Part shown: piece after piece, positions 1-8,251 of the stretch
Layout of the letters: each line of letters opens with the position of its first letter
Position numbering within the stretch: the first letter of the stretch is position 1
NCBI GenBank assembly: GCA_036771375.1
Contig: DAIPHL010000060.1
Coordinates: 1 to 12,309, forward strand
Direction of reading: 5' to 3'
Length of the DNA: 12,309 nucleotides
From: DAIPHL01 sp036771375
Lineage (GTDB): Bacteria; Synergistota; Synergistia; Synergistales; Synergistaceae
Notes under the pieces: generated by a model
What the model was told of the DNA's origin: nothing
The model's database searches: none
Seen by the model: the letters and a program-made list of their open reading frames with translations, nothing else
Position numbers and translations under genes: made by a program

Positions 1-1130
1 GGTCGGCGGGCACACTACGGTCCCGAATTTCTGGCCTCCTACCTCTCCGCGCAGGTGGGCTCAAAATGGAGGTCCTCGGCGGTTACGTCGGGGAGGTTCG
101 AGGACTCGGTTTCAGCGTCCTCGGGCCGGACATCAACCGGTCGGGAACGGAGTTCACCGCCTCGGGCAACACGATCCTCTTCGGGCTGTCCGCGGTGGGG
201 CGGGCCGGAGCGTCGGCTGTGGAGAACATCATCGAGGCGCGGGATGCCGACGGTCCTTTCAAGTCGCTCTGGGATTTTCTGACCAGGGTCGATCTTCGCT
301 TCGTAAACCGCGCGGTCACGGAAAATCTGATCAAATCGGGCGCCTTCGACGTCGTCGAACCCAACAGGCACAGACTGCTGTCGGCGCTTTCCGGGCTCAT
401 GGAGATGGCTTCCCGCAAAGAGGAATGCGCCGGACAACGCTCCCTTTTCGGCGATTGCACCGAGGAATTCGACGAGCCGGAGATGCCGGACGTTCCGGAA
501 TATGAGCCTCGCGAGCGTCTCAAACTCGAAAAGGAATCCGTCGGCATCTACATATCCGGTCATCCTTACGACCACTACGCCGAATACGGACTCAAATACG
601 CCACATGCTCCGTACACGATCTCGCCCACTGGAAGATGCCGGACGCCCCCGCCGTGATACTGGGCCTGCTGGTCGATTACAGGGAAAAGCTCACGAAACG
701 GGGCGAACCGATGGGTATTCTCACGGTGGAGGACACCGACGGGCAGGCGGAGGTCGTCTGCTTTCCACGCCAGTGGCCCCACGTGAAACCGCTGCTCGAA
801 ACAGGCGCGCCCTACGTGATCTCCGGCGACGTCCGCAACGAAGGAGACGCCTCGCTGCTTTTGAAAGAGCTCTCTCCTCTCTCCGAGGTTCTCGAGAAAG
901 ACGCTGGCGTCCTCCGTATCCGGGTGGAGGGCGATGGACTTTCGAACGATTTTTACGACGTTCTGTACTCCGAACTCGCGGCCTTCCCCGGAAACTTACC
1001 CGTTTTGCTCGATCTGCGGATGCCGGAACACCACGCGCTGCTTAAAATGCGTTCGGTAAGGGTTTGCAGAACGCCGGAGCTTGCAAAAAGAATCGACAAA
1101 CTTTCGGACGGAAATGCCGTTTTGCTTTGA
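1..1130 (+). CDS. dnaE: DNA polymerase III alpha subunit, C-terminal part (5' truncated by window; apparent frameshift)
   Basis: This is the C-terminal third of the replicative polymerase catalytic subunit. Bases 1-66 read in frame 1 as a typical DnaE segment (AHYGPEFLASYLSAQVGSK). From 66 the protein continues in frame 3 as MEVLGGYVGEVRGLGF, which follows on naturally as GSK-MEVL. One A appears to be missing from the AAAA run at 63-66. Further on come the tandem helix-hairpin-helix region (about 160-420), a charged linker, and the OB-fold nucleic-acid-binding domain (about 640-870; ILGLLVDYREKLTKRGEPMG and VEDTDGQAEVVCFP). The C-terminal tail ends at TGA 1128-1130. pyk starts 31 bp downstream. 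The family assignment is firm. Whether the frame break is a sequencing error, a real mutation or recoding cannot be told from this window; an essential gene makes a sequence error most likely. Confidence 0.93.
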   Translation, partial: SAGTLRSRISGLLPLRAGGLKMEVLGGYVGEVRGLGFSVLGPDINRSGTEFTASGNTILFGLSAVGRAGASAVENIIEARDADGPFKSLWDFLTRVDLRFVNRAVTENLIKSGAFDVVEPNRHRLLSALSGLMEMASRKEECAGQRSLFGDCTEEFDEPEMPDVPEYEPRERLKLEKESVGIYISGHPYDHYAEYGLKYATCSVHDLAHWKMPDAPAVILGLLVDYREKLTKRGEPMGILTVEDTDGQAEVVCFPRQWPHVKPLLETGAPYVISGDVRNEGDASLLLKELSPLSEVLEKDAGVLRIRVEGDGLSNDFYDVLYSELAAFPGNLPVLLDLRMPEHHALLKMRSVRVCRTPELAKRIDKLSDGNAVLL

Positions 1131-1161
1131 TGGAGCTCTTTGTCACAGGAGGTGACCCGCA

Positions 1162-2919
1162 TTGAGGAAAGTGAAGATCGTCTGCACCCTGGGCCCGGCC
1201 TGCAACGACCTGGAAGGAATCCGCGAAATGGTCGCGGCGGGATTGAACGTGGCCCGATTCAACTTCAGCCACGGGGATTACGAAACACACGGACGCATGC
1301 TGGAGATGGTTCGACGGATCGAAAGCGACAACGACGAACCGATCGCGACCATTCTCGATACCAAGGGACCTGAAATCAGAACCGGCCTCCTCGAGGGGCA
1401 TCGACAGGTCCGCCTCGAGCCGGATTCCGTTCTGACGCTGGTCACGGAGCCGTGCGAAGGCAACGCCGCGAAGGTCTCGATCAGCTACCCCGACCTTCCG
1501 CGCGAATTGGCGATCGGACAGGATCTGTACATAGACGACGGTTCGATTCACCTGCGGGTGGAGGGAAAGAAGCCGGACGCCCTCGTCTGCCGTGTCCTGG
1601 TGGGAGGGATGCTCGGGGAACGAAAGGGAATCAACGTGCCTGGAGCCGATCTGTCCATGAAGAGCCTCACCGAAAAGGACATCGGCGACATCGAGTGGGG
1701 CATGGAGCACGATATGGACTACATCGCAGTCTCGTTCGTCCGCAACCGCGAGGACATCATGCACGTCAGAAGGGTCGTGGAAAACCACGGAGAGAAAAAG
1801 ATCAACATCATCGCGAAGATCGAAACCCGGCAGGCGGTCGAAAACCTGGAGGAGATCATTCACGTCGTCGACGGCGTGATGGTGGCTCGGGGCGACCTCG
1901 GGGTCGAGATGCCCACCGAAGAGGTACCGATCGTCCAGAAGAGGATCATCGAGCTCTGCCGCGCGCAGGGAAAGCCGGTCATCGTCGCGACTCAGATGCT
2001 GGACTCCATGATCCGAAATCCCCGCCCCACGAGGGCGGAGGCAAGCGACGTCGCCAACGCGGTGCTGGACGGAGCCGACGCGGTCATGCTCTCCGGGGAG
2101 ACGGCAAACGGCAAATATCCCGTTCAATCGATCCGGGTGATGGACAAAATCGTGACCCGCGCCGAGGTCGAACTTCTTCGCAACCTGGGACACAAGGGAC
2201 ACCGGATCGACACCGACAACGTAGCGGACTCGGTCAGCCGTTCGGCCACGCACATCGTCGACGAGATCAAAGCGGCGGCGGTGATACCGCTCACCCGCAG
2301 CGGCAGCACGGCAAGCAAGATCAGCAAGTACCGTCCGAGATCGCCCATCGTCGCGACAACCCCGTTGCGCAGCACGTGGCGATCGCTTGCCCTGATGTGG
2401 GGCGTACGCCCGATCCTGCTCGACGAATACGGAGATACCGAGAGCGCGGTCGACGCGGCCATCGCAGCGGTGGTGAAAAAAGGCTTCGTCTCCGAAGGCG
2501 ATACCGTCGTGATCACCACGGGCTTCCCAGTCTTCGTCTCCGGCACGACGAACATGTTGCTGGTACAGACGGTGGGACGCGTCCTCTTTCACGCGCCCTC
2601 CCTCATAAAGCGCGAAGCCGCCGGCTTCGTCTGTAAGGCCTTCTCTCCAAAGGAGGCCATCGAAAAAATGGAAAACGGCAACGTCCTCGTCATTCCCTCG
2701 AGCGACTCCGGCTTCCTTCCCGCGCTGAAAAAAGCCTCCGCGGTGATCACCGAAGAACCGGGCATGACGAGCCATACGGCCATGAGCGCCCTCCATCTCG
2801 GAATCCCCTGTATCACAGGCGTCGCGAACGTCATGAACAAACTCAACGACGGCATGTTGATCACCGTCGACGGCGTTCACGGAGTGGTCTACGAGGGACG
2901 ATTGAGAGTAAACGGATGA
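1162..2919 (+). CDS. pyk: Pyruvate kinase with C-terminal PEP-utilising (phosphohistidine-like) domain
   Basis: Converts phosphoenolpyruvate and ADP to pyruvate and ATP, the last step of glycolysis, in the cytoplasm. At 585 aa it matches the long Bacillus-type enzyme rather than the roughly 470 aa short form. Visible motifs are NFSHG (34-38), TKGPEIRTG (67-75), catalytic lysine K219 in IAKIE, VARGDLGVEMP (241-251), ATQMLDSM (276-283) and the NPRPTRAEASDVANAVLDGA signature region (from 286). Residues about 485-580 form the extra PEP-utiliser swivelling domain, with TSHTAMSA (536-543) holding the conserved His, and LGIPCITG following. The start is TTG at 1162, chosen because a perfect Shine-Dalgarno AGGAGGTGA (1147-1155) lies 6 nt upstream. 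It is probably cotranscribed with dnaE upstream and nfo downstream (13 bp gap). Confidence 0.96.
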   Translation: MRKVKIVCTLGPACNDLEGIREMVAAGLNVARFNFSHGDYETHGRMLEMVRRIESDNDEPIATILDTKGPEIRTGLLEGHRQVRLEPDSVLTLVTEPCEGNAAKVSISYPDLPRELAIGQDLYIDDGSIHLRVEGKKPDALVCRVLVGGMLGERKGINVPGADLSMKSLTEKDIGDIEWGMEHDMDYIAVSFVRNREDIMHVRRVVENHGEKKINIIAKIETRQAVENLEEIIHVVDGVMVARGDLGVEMPTEEVPIVQKRIIELCRAQGKPVIVATQMLDSMIRNPRPTRAEASDVANAVLDGADAVMLSGETANGKYPVQSIRVMDKIVTRAEVELLRNLGHKGHRIDTDNVADSVSRSATHIVDEIKAAAVIPLTRSGSTASKISKYRPRSPIVATTPLRSTWRSLALMWGVRPILLDEYGDTESAVDAAIAAVVKKGFVSEGDTVVITTGFPVFVSGTTNMLLVQTVGRVLFHAPSLIKREAAGFVCKAFSPKEAIEKMENGNVLVIPSSDSGFLPALKKASAVITEEPGMTSHTAMSALHLGIPCITGVANVMNKLNDGMLITVDGVHGVVYEGRLRVNG

Positions 2920-2932
2920 CAAGGCCCGCCAC

Positions 2933-3781
2933 ATGTCGCTTCTGGGAGCGCACATATCCGTAGCCGGAGGCCTGCATCGCGCGATAGACAGAGGGGAGGC
3001 TCTGGGATGCGAGGCGATACAGATATTCACACGCAACCCGTTGCAATGGATCGGGAAAACGCTCTCCGATTCCGAGACGGACGCGTTTCGCCGGGCCTTC
3101 ATGAAAACCGACGTCGTCAAACGAGTCGTCTCTCACGCTTCGTACCTGATCAACCTGGCGGGAAACAACCATATCCGTGAGAAAAGCATCGTCGCCCTCT
3201 CGGAGGAGATCGGCCGCTGCTACAGGCTCGGTATCGACGAAGTGGTCCTCCATCCCGGTTCATCGGGCGACGGAGATCGTTCGGAAGCCCTCGGACGCCT
3301 TCGTGATTCTCTTCTCCAGGTATTGGAGCGAACGGAGGAAACCCCGGTGACCATCCTGCTCGAAACCATGGCCGGGCAAGGGGGCGTCCTCGGCACGGAC
3401 ATCGAGGAGCTGGGCTCGGTCATCGACGGACTTGGATGGGACAAAAGGCTCGCCACCTGCATCGACCTCTGTCATCTCTTCGGAGCGGGGGTGGACATCC
3501 GAAGTGAAGGAGGCTACAACAGACTCGTTGCGTCGATTTCCAAACACATCGGGCTCGATCGGGTCGGCTGCTGGCATATGAGCGACAACAAGGGGGAGAA
3601 GGGCAGCAACATCGACAGACACGCACACATCGGGGAGGGAGAGATCGGCGTGATCCCCTTCGGTATGCTCGTCGCCGACGAGCGCTTCTCCGATGTGCCG
3701 ACAATCCTGGAGACTCCGAAGGACGGCATTGGAGACGAAGGGAACCTCGCACTGCTGCGAAAACTGCGGGGTTCGTGGTAA
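2933..3781 (+). CDS. nfo: Endonuclease IV (AP endonuclease, deoxyribonuclease IV)
   Basis: Cleaves the phosphodiester bond 5' to abasic sites and removes blocked 3' ends in base-excision repair. The 282 aa length is normal for the family. The tri-zinc ligand set can be followed in order: H68 (VVSHASYL), H107 (VVLHPGS), E144 (ILLETMAGQG), D178 and H181 (CIDLCHLFGAG), H215 (CWHMSDNKG), D228 and H230 (DRHAHIGEG) and E260 (PTILETPKD). All are intact, so the enzyme should be active. The N-terminus GAHISVAGG is the classic family start, which supports ATG 2933. The ribosome-binding site is weak, and the gene begins 13 bp after pyk, so translation may depend on coupling within the operon. A 61 bp gap separates it from cdaA. 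Confidence 0.96.
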   Translation: MSLLGAHISVAGGLHRAIDRGEALGCEAIQIFTRNPLQWIGKTLSDSETDAFRRAFMKTDVVKRVVSHASYLINLAGNNHIREKSIVALSEEIGRCYRLGIDEVVLHPGSSGDGDRSEALGRLRDSLLQVLERTEETPVTILLETMAGQGGVLGTDIEELGSVIDGLGWDKRLATCIDLCHLFGAGVDIRSEGGYNRLVASISKHIGLDRVGCWHMSDNKGEKGSNIDRHAHIGEGEIGVIPFGMLVADERFSDVPTILETPKDGIGDEGNLALLRKLRGSW

Positions 3782-3842
3782 GATGTACAAAGAGGTTGCA
3801 AGCGACTTGACCTCATAATTCATCTACGATCGGGAGGGCATC

Positions 3843-4670
3843 TTGTTTACCTATATCAGCTTTCGTTGGCAGGACATCATAGATATCCTGGCCGTCGCGT
3901 TTCTGGCCTACAAGGTGATGCTCTTTTTCGTGGACACCAGGGCCATGCAGCTGCTTCGCGGCCTTTTTTTCATCGCCGTGGCGGGGACGCTCGCCCGGGC
4001 ATTGGATCTCCGCACCATATCGTGGCTTTTGGGACACCTTTTAAGCGCCTTTTTCATCGCGATTCCGATCGTCTTTCAACCGGAGTTGCGGCGTCTGCTG
4101 GAGGAGTTGGGACGTGGACGACTTTTCTCGAACACATCCCACTCGAACGAGATCGTCGACCAATACTCGGAGGCCGTGACCAAGGCGATCATTTACCTTC
4201 AACAGCACAGGATCGGCGCCCTGATCGTCTTTCAACGCAGCACCGGCCTCAAAGAAATCTGGCGCTCCGCCGTCCATCTGCGCTCGGAGATCACCCAGGA
4301 GCTTCTGCTCTCCATATTCTGGCCCAACAATCCGCTGCACGACGGCGCCGTCATCATGGACCGCCAGTCGATCATCGCGGCCGCATGCTATCTGCCGCTC
4401 ACGGACAACAATGACATATCCAGATGGTACGGAACGAGGCACAGAGCCGCCGTCGGAGTATCCGAGGTGTCGGATGCCCTCTCCCTGGTCGTCTCCGAGG
4501 AGCAGGGGCATACCTCCCTCGCGATTCGAGGACGGCTCTCGCGCCCCTTGAGCGAAGAACAACTCTCCCGCTTCATTCGCAGGTACTTCAACCCACGCGA
4601 CAAGAGCGGCAGCTTCCTGCAGAGGCTTCGCTCCGAGATCGAGATGCAGTGGCCCGGCACCGACAGGTAG
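3843..4670 (+). CDS. cdaA: Diadenylate cyclase CdaA (membrane c-di-AMP synthase)
   Basis: Condenses two ATP into the second messenger c-di-AMP at the membrane. The 275 aa protein has three N-terminal hydrophobic helices (about 12-30, 36-53 and 59-78), followed by a DAC domain (about 100-245). Both catalytic signatures are present: DGA (167-169, in PLHDGAVIMD) and RHR (199-201, in GTRHRAAVG). The proposed start is TTG 3843, behind GGGAGGG at 3832-3838; no better start fits the first membrane helix. The next gene, cdaR, starts 6 bp after the stop and glmM follows, giving the conserved cdaA-cdaR-glmM order. In characterised bacteria CdaA is modulated by CdaR and by GlmM, and the same coupling is inferred here. 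Confidence 0.95.
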   Translation: MFTYISFRWQDIIDILAVAFLAYKVMLFFVDTRAMQLLRGLFFIAVAGTLARALDLRTISWLLGHLLSAFFIAIPIVFQPELRRLLEELGRGRLFSNTSHSNEIVDQYSEAVTKAIIYLQQHRIGALIVFQRSTGLKEIWRSAVHLRSEITQELLLSIFWPNNPLHDGAVIMDRQSIIAAACYLPLTDNNDISRWYGTRHRAAVGVSEVSDALSLVVSEEQGHTSLAIRGRLSRPLSEEQLSRFIRRYFNPRDKSGSFLQRLRSEIEMQWPGTDR

Positions 4671-4676
4671 AGCGGA

Positions 4677-5939
4677 ATGAACGTGAAAAAAGCGCTGGAC
4701 AGACTTAACATATTGAAACTGGATCTTTCGGACAAGACAAAGAGAACCCGCTGGCTCCTCCGTGTTCTCTCCCTGGTCCTCGCCGTCGTGCTCTGGATAT
4801 TCGTCACATGGGACGGTTCGACACTCGGTACCCGAGAGATGAACATCCCTCTCAAATACCTGGACATTCCGGATGGCTACTCCATCTCGAACACGGTAAA
4901 AGACATCTCCGTCGTCGTCGAGGGCCGAACCGAGATCCTCACCCTTCTCGGCAGAAACTCCATCACGGCGTCGGTCAGTTTGAACGACCTTCGGCCCGGC
5001 AAGTACAGGTTACCCGTCCAGTTGAGCGTCCCCGAAAACATGCGGCTGGTCAGCTACAGCCCACAGGTGGTCGATTTCTCTCTCTTTCGCATCATCCAGC
5101 GAGCGCTGCGACCCAGCCTTGTGATAAAAAAAGGCGATGTCCCCGACAACCTTTTTCTCGAAAACACGCTCTTCGCTCCTCCCGAGGTCGTGGTGAGGGG
5201 CCCCGAGTCGGACGTACTGGCCGTCCGAAAGGCCGAAGTACGGGGGACCTTTGCCGAGCTCAGGGCGGATGCGGAAAAAGAGCTTCCGGTCATCCTGGTC
5301 GGAGACAAAGGAGAGATATTCGGGCTCACCGTCGAACCCAGGCAAGTTCGCGTCCTCGCCTCTTTCACCGAAAACAAGGAGGAAATACGGGTGCCGGTGC
5401 GGGTGCCGCTACGAGGGAAACCCGGCGAAAACCTCGAGGTCGGTTCGATCTTCGTCTCCCCCGACGCGGTGACGTTGCGCGGATCGAGAGAAGCTCTTTC
5501 CAACATCACGGATCTCCCGCTCAACGTAATAGACGTATCGGATATCACGGAGGATATCGAACTCGACGTTCCGTTGCACGCCCCGGGGCCGGACATCGAG
5601 CTCCTCGGACCGGCACACGCGAAGGTTCGGATCTCCCTCGACGCGGCGACAGAGACGAAGACATATTTCAACGTACCCGTCAAGGTGCAGGGAAAGGGAA
5701 TTTACAAGAACTGGAAGCTCTCTCCTTCTCACATCAGTGTGACGATCGAACGCCCCGTGACGGAGGCAAAGAGGCAGGCGGAACATCCCCCGACTCCACC
5801 TCTGGAGCTCTACGTCAACGTCGCGAACGTCGTCTCTCAACAGCTCCTTCTGCCGGTGTTGGTGAAAGACCTCGCGCAGGGAGTCAAGGTGATTCGCATA
5901 GAACCGGAACAGATTACGGTGATCGCATTGATGCAGTAG
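4677..5939 (+). CDS. cdaR: CdaA regulatory protein CdaR, YbbR-domain protein
   Basis: This is a membrane-anchored, extracytoplasmic protein that in other bacteria binds and tunes CdaA. The 420 aa product has a short basic N-terminus and one transmembrane helix (about 26-44, WLLRVLSLVLAVVLWIF). Four tandem YbbR-like beta domains follow (about 52-136, 148-230, 235-321 and 328-417). The repeat hallmark of a PxxVxVRGxxxxL turn is visible at 169-181 and again at 262-273 (SPDAVTLRGSREAL). It lies 6 bp after cdaA, so translational coupling is likely. The ATG at 4677 has only a modest ribosome-binding site. The four-domain layout and length are ordinary for CdaR. Function is assigned from the domain and the cdaA/glmM context, since YbbR domains carry no catalytic residues. 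Confidence 0.92.
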   Translation: MNVKKALDRLNILKLDLSDKTKRTRWLLRVLSLVLAVVLWIFVTWDGSTLGTREMNIPLKYLDIPDGYSISNTVKDISVVVEGRTEILTLLGRNSITASVSLNDLRPGKYRLPVQLSVPENMRLVSYSPQVVDFSLFRIIQRALRPSLVIKKGDVPDNLFLENTLFAPPEVVVRGPESDVLAVRKAEVRGTFAELRADAEKELPVILVGDKGEIFGLTVEPRQVRVLASFTENKEEIRVPVRVPLRGKPGENLEVGSIFVSPDAVTLRGSREALSNITDLPLNVIDVSDITEDIELDVPLHAPGPDIELLGPAHAKVRISLDAATETKTYFNVPVKVQGKGIYKNWKLSPSHISVTIERPVTEAKRQAEHPPTPPLELYVNVANVVSQQLLLPVLVKDLAQGVKVIRIEPEQITVIALMQ

Positions 5940-5979
5940 GAGAAGTTTTTCTCTAGTATTTTCAAGGGGTGAAAGATCG

Positions 5980-7353
5980 ATGGGAGAACCGGGTAACGCG
6001 CGTCGCCTTTTCGGGACGGATGGGATACGGGATATCGCAAACAACGGGAACATGACACCGGAGCTGGCCCTGAAACTGGGGCGGGCTTTCGTTTTCTTTC
6101 TGATGGGCAAAGGACACATCCATCCGAGCGTCGCCGTGGGAAAGGATACCAGAAGGTCGGGAGCCATGCTTGAAAGCGCCCTCGTGGCAGGTATGACCTC
6201 GGCCGGAGCAAAGGTCTACTCTCTTGGTGTATTTCCAACCCCCGGCGTCAGCCATATCGTGAACAACCTCAAACTCACCGCCGGAGCCATCATCAGCGCT
6301 TCACACAACCCGGCCGAGTACAACGGCATAAAATTTCTGGACGGCCACGGGTTCAAACTGACCGACGAGGATGAATCGGCGATCGAGGTATGTATGACGG
6401 ACGATCTTCTGGAGAGCTGGCGCCCCGTCGGCGCCCTTGTCGGAGATTTCGTGGAGGCCCATTCATACAAGGAACACTACATTCGTTGGCTGAGGGAACA
6501 CCTGGATTCGATCGGTCGACAACACTGGCCGATGGTGATCGACGCCGCCAACGGAGCGGCTTCGGAGTTTGCCGGCGAGCTCTTTTCCTCCTGGGCCGGC
6601 CCTGTGGTGTACACGGGAACCACACCCGACGGCATGAACATCAACAGCGACGTCGGCGTCATGCACATGGAACATCTGACGGAAAAGGTGCGGGAGAACA
6701 ATGCCTACGCAGGAATCGCATACGACGGCGACACGGACAGGGTGCTCCTTTGCGACGGCCGGGGACGGCAGATCGACGGGGACATCATGCTCTGGGTCAT
6801 CGGGCGATACCTCGCAGCGCAAGGTACATTGGGCGAGGGGATCGTCGCGACGGTCATGAGCAACATGGCCCTCGAGGAAAAACTGAAAGAGCTGGGCATC
6901 GAAACCTTTCGCTGCCCCGTGGGCGACCGGTATGTCCTGGAGAAGATGCGGGAGACCGGCGCAAAGCTCGGCGGGGAACAGTCCGGACACATCATCGCTT
7001 CCGACTACGTCACCACGGGCGACGGGCTTTTCACCGGGCTGCTCTTTCTGAAGGCCTGTACCGACCTCGAGGAGGATATCTCCACCCTCGTCGATCGTTT
7101 CGTCCGGTATCCCCAGGTCCTCAGAAACCTGAAACTTTCGAATCGAGAACGGATCATGTCCTCTCCGAAGCTCGAAAGCGCGAAGGACGACGCGGAGAAG
7201 AAACTCGCCGGGACGGGGCGTATCCTGCTCCGTCCATCCGGCACGGAGCCTCTGCTTCGCATCCTGGTGGAAGCGCGCGACGAAGGGCTCATGAACTCGG
7301 TATGCGACGATTTGGAAAACGCGATCATGGAGATCGGCAAAGAGCTCACCTGA
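5980..7353 (+). CDS. glmM: Phosphoglucosamine mutase
   Basis: Interconverts glucosamine-6-phosphate and glucosamine-1-phosphate, feeding UDP-GlcNAc for peptidoglycan and lipid A. The 457 aa length is close to the family norm. Residues LFGTDGIRDIAN (10-21) form the N-terminal signature. The active-site phosphoserine lies in ISASHNP (105-111), with S108 as the expected phosphorylated residue. The Mg-binding loop is DGDTDR (249-254), the sugar-binding loop contains GGEQSGH, and the C-terminal phosphate-binding loop is RPSGTEPLLRI. The start ATG at 5980 follows AGGGGTGAAAGATCG. Its position directly after cdaA-cdaR matches the conserved c-di-AMP/cell-wall operon, where GlmM can also bind and restrain CdaA. 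The galU-like gene begins 1 bp after its stop. Confidence 0.96.
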   Translation: MGEPGNARRLFGTDGIRDIANNGNMTPELALKLGRAFVFFLMGKGHIHPSVAVGKDTRRSGAMLESALVAGMTSAGAKVYSLGVFPTPGVSHIVNNLKLTAGAIISASHNPAEYNGIKFLDGHGFKLTDEDESAIEVCMTDDLLESWRPVGALVGDFVEAHSYKEHYIRWLREHLDSIGRQHWPMVIDAANGAASEFAGELFSSWAGPVVYTGTTPDGMNINSDVGVMHMEHLTEKVRENNAYAGIAYDGDTDRVLLCDGRGRQIDGDIMLWVIGRYLAAQGTLGEGIVATVMSNMALEEKLKELGIETFRCPVGDRYVLEKMRETGAKLGGEQSGHIIASDYVTTGDGLFTGLLFLKACTDLEEDISTLVDRFVRYPQVLRNLKLSNRERIMSSPKLESAKDDAEKKLAGTGRILLRPSGTEPLLRILVEARDEGLMNSVCDDLENAIMEIGKELT

Positions 7354-7354
7354 T

Positions 7355-8224
7355 ATGAACGATACAGGAAAAACAGGGAACGGCATCGAGATCTGCGTCT
7401 TTCCCGCAGCGGGTCTGGGAACGCGCTTTCTCCCAGCCACAAAGGACATCCCCAAGGAGATGCTTCCCCTGCTCGATCGCCCGATCATACATTACGGCGT
7501 AAGCGAGGCAGTGGATTCGGGATGCAAAAGAATCGTCTTCATCACGGGTGTCGGCAAGGACTCGATCAGGAACTACTTCAGCCCAAACCCAAGGCTTGTC
7601 GCTCTTTTGCGCGAACAGGGCAGAGACGAACTCGCTGATTGCGTCGAAGGAATCAGCGAACTTGCCGTATTTCACTTCGTGAATCAACCGAAACCGCGCG
7701 GACTGGGAGACGCGATACGGCGTGCGGAAAAGATCTGTTCCGTCTTCGATTATTTTGGAATCATCCTGCCGGACGACGTGATACGGAGCGAAAAACCCGC
7801 CTTGTCCCGCCTCGATTCCATCCGACACAGATTCGGCGGCAGCGTCGTCGCGCTCGAGGAGGTGCCCGGCGAACAGGTCGACAGATACGGCATCGCGGAG
7901 GCTGAGGAAACGGAGCCGGGCGTTTACAGAATCAGCGCCCTGGTGGAAAAACCCGACGTGGGCACAACCCGATCCAATCTCGCACTCATCGGCAGGTATG
8001 TGCTCTCTTCGAAGATATTCAAACATCTGAAAAAGCTCGCCCCCGGAACCGGGGGCGAGCTTCAGCTGACGGACGCCATGAGCGCGATGCTGGACGAAGA
8101 ACCGTTGTGGGGCGTCAAATGCGACGGAGAACGTCTCGACTGCGGAACGATTCCCGGTTGGATCCGCGCCACGGAGACGCTGGCACGCCAGCACCCTGAG
8201 TACAAAGACATATGGAAGGACTGA
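7355..8224 (+). CDS. galU: UTP-glucose-1-phosphate uridylyltransferase
   Basis: Makes UDP-glucose from UTP and glucose-1-phosphate for envelope polysaccharides. The 289 aa protein shows the nucleotidyltransferase signature GLGTRFLPATK (20-30), PKEMLPLLDRP (33-43), GLGDAI (116-121), LPDD (138-141), VEKP (198-201), the GGELQLTDA region (234-242) and DCG near the C-terminus. Together these are specific for bacterial GalU/GtaB rather than RmlA. It begins 1 bp after the glmM stop with only a weak ribosome-binding site, so it is probably translationally coupled. A related uridylyltransferase with another sugar substrate cannot be excluded by motif alone. A perfect 30-bp palindrome lies inside the gene at 8033-8062. 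The gene ends convergently against the aldolase. Confidence 0.93.
   Translation: MNDTGKTGNGIEICVFPAAGLGTRFLPATKDIPKEMLPLLDRPIIHYGVSEAVDSGCKRIVFITGVGKDSIRNYFSPNPRLVALLREQGRDELADCVEGISELAVFHFVNQPKPRGLGDAIRRAEKICSVFDYFGIILPDDVIRSEKPALSRLDSIRHRFGGSVVALEEVPGEQVDRYGIAEAEETEPGVYRISALVEKPDVGTTRSNLALIGRYVLSSKIFKHLKKLAPGTGGELQLTDAMSAMLDEEPLWGVKCDGERLDCGTIPGWIRATETLARQHPEYKDIWKD
8033..8062. repeat. Perfect 14-2-14 inverted repeat inside galU
   Basis: Two 14-bp arms (8033-8046 and 8049-8062) are exact reverse complements around a central AA. The inner part is GCTCGCCCCCGG. It encodes the KLAPGTGGEL stretch of GalU, part of which is a conserved motif. No T tract follows, so it does not look like an intrinsic terminator. 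It may be accidental. Confidence 0.8.
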
Positions 8225-8251
8225 CCGCTATGTCATGGGGACAAAGCGGTC
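8223..8251. terminator. Hairpin between convergent galU and aldolase stop codons
   Basis: GACCGCT (8223-8229) pairs with AGCGGTC (8245-8251), and TGTC (8231-8234) pairs with GACA (8240-8243). The result is an 11-bp stem with one A/A mismatch and a 5-nt loop. It overlaps both stop codons and would form in either transcript. Neither strand has a clear T run after the stem, so a bidirectional stop or 3'-end stabiliser is inferred from position and strength. Confidence 0.5.

Noticed and set aside
1042..3120. 692-codon open frame on the minus strand opposite pyk
   Set aside because: It is antisense to an intact pyruvate kinase with all motifs. Its protein is rich in D, H, R and V, as expected from the mirror of GC-rich codons, and it has no recognisable domain.
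5938..5955. Small hairpin GGAGAA/TTCTCT after cdaR
   Set aside because: The stem is weak and AT-rich, with no proper T tract after it. It lies within a conserved operon where termination is not expected.
6463..7488. 341-codon minus-strand frame opposite glmM/galU
   Set aside because: Shadow of glmM codon bias that crosses two real genes and has no domain.
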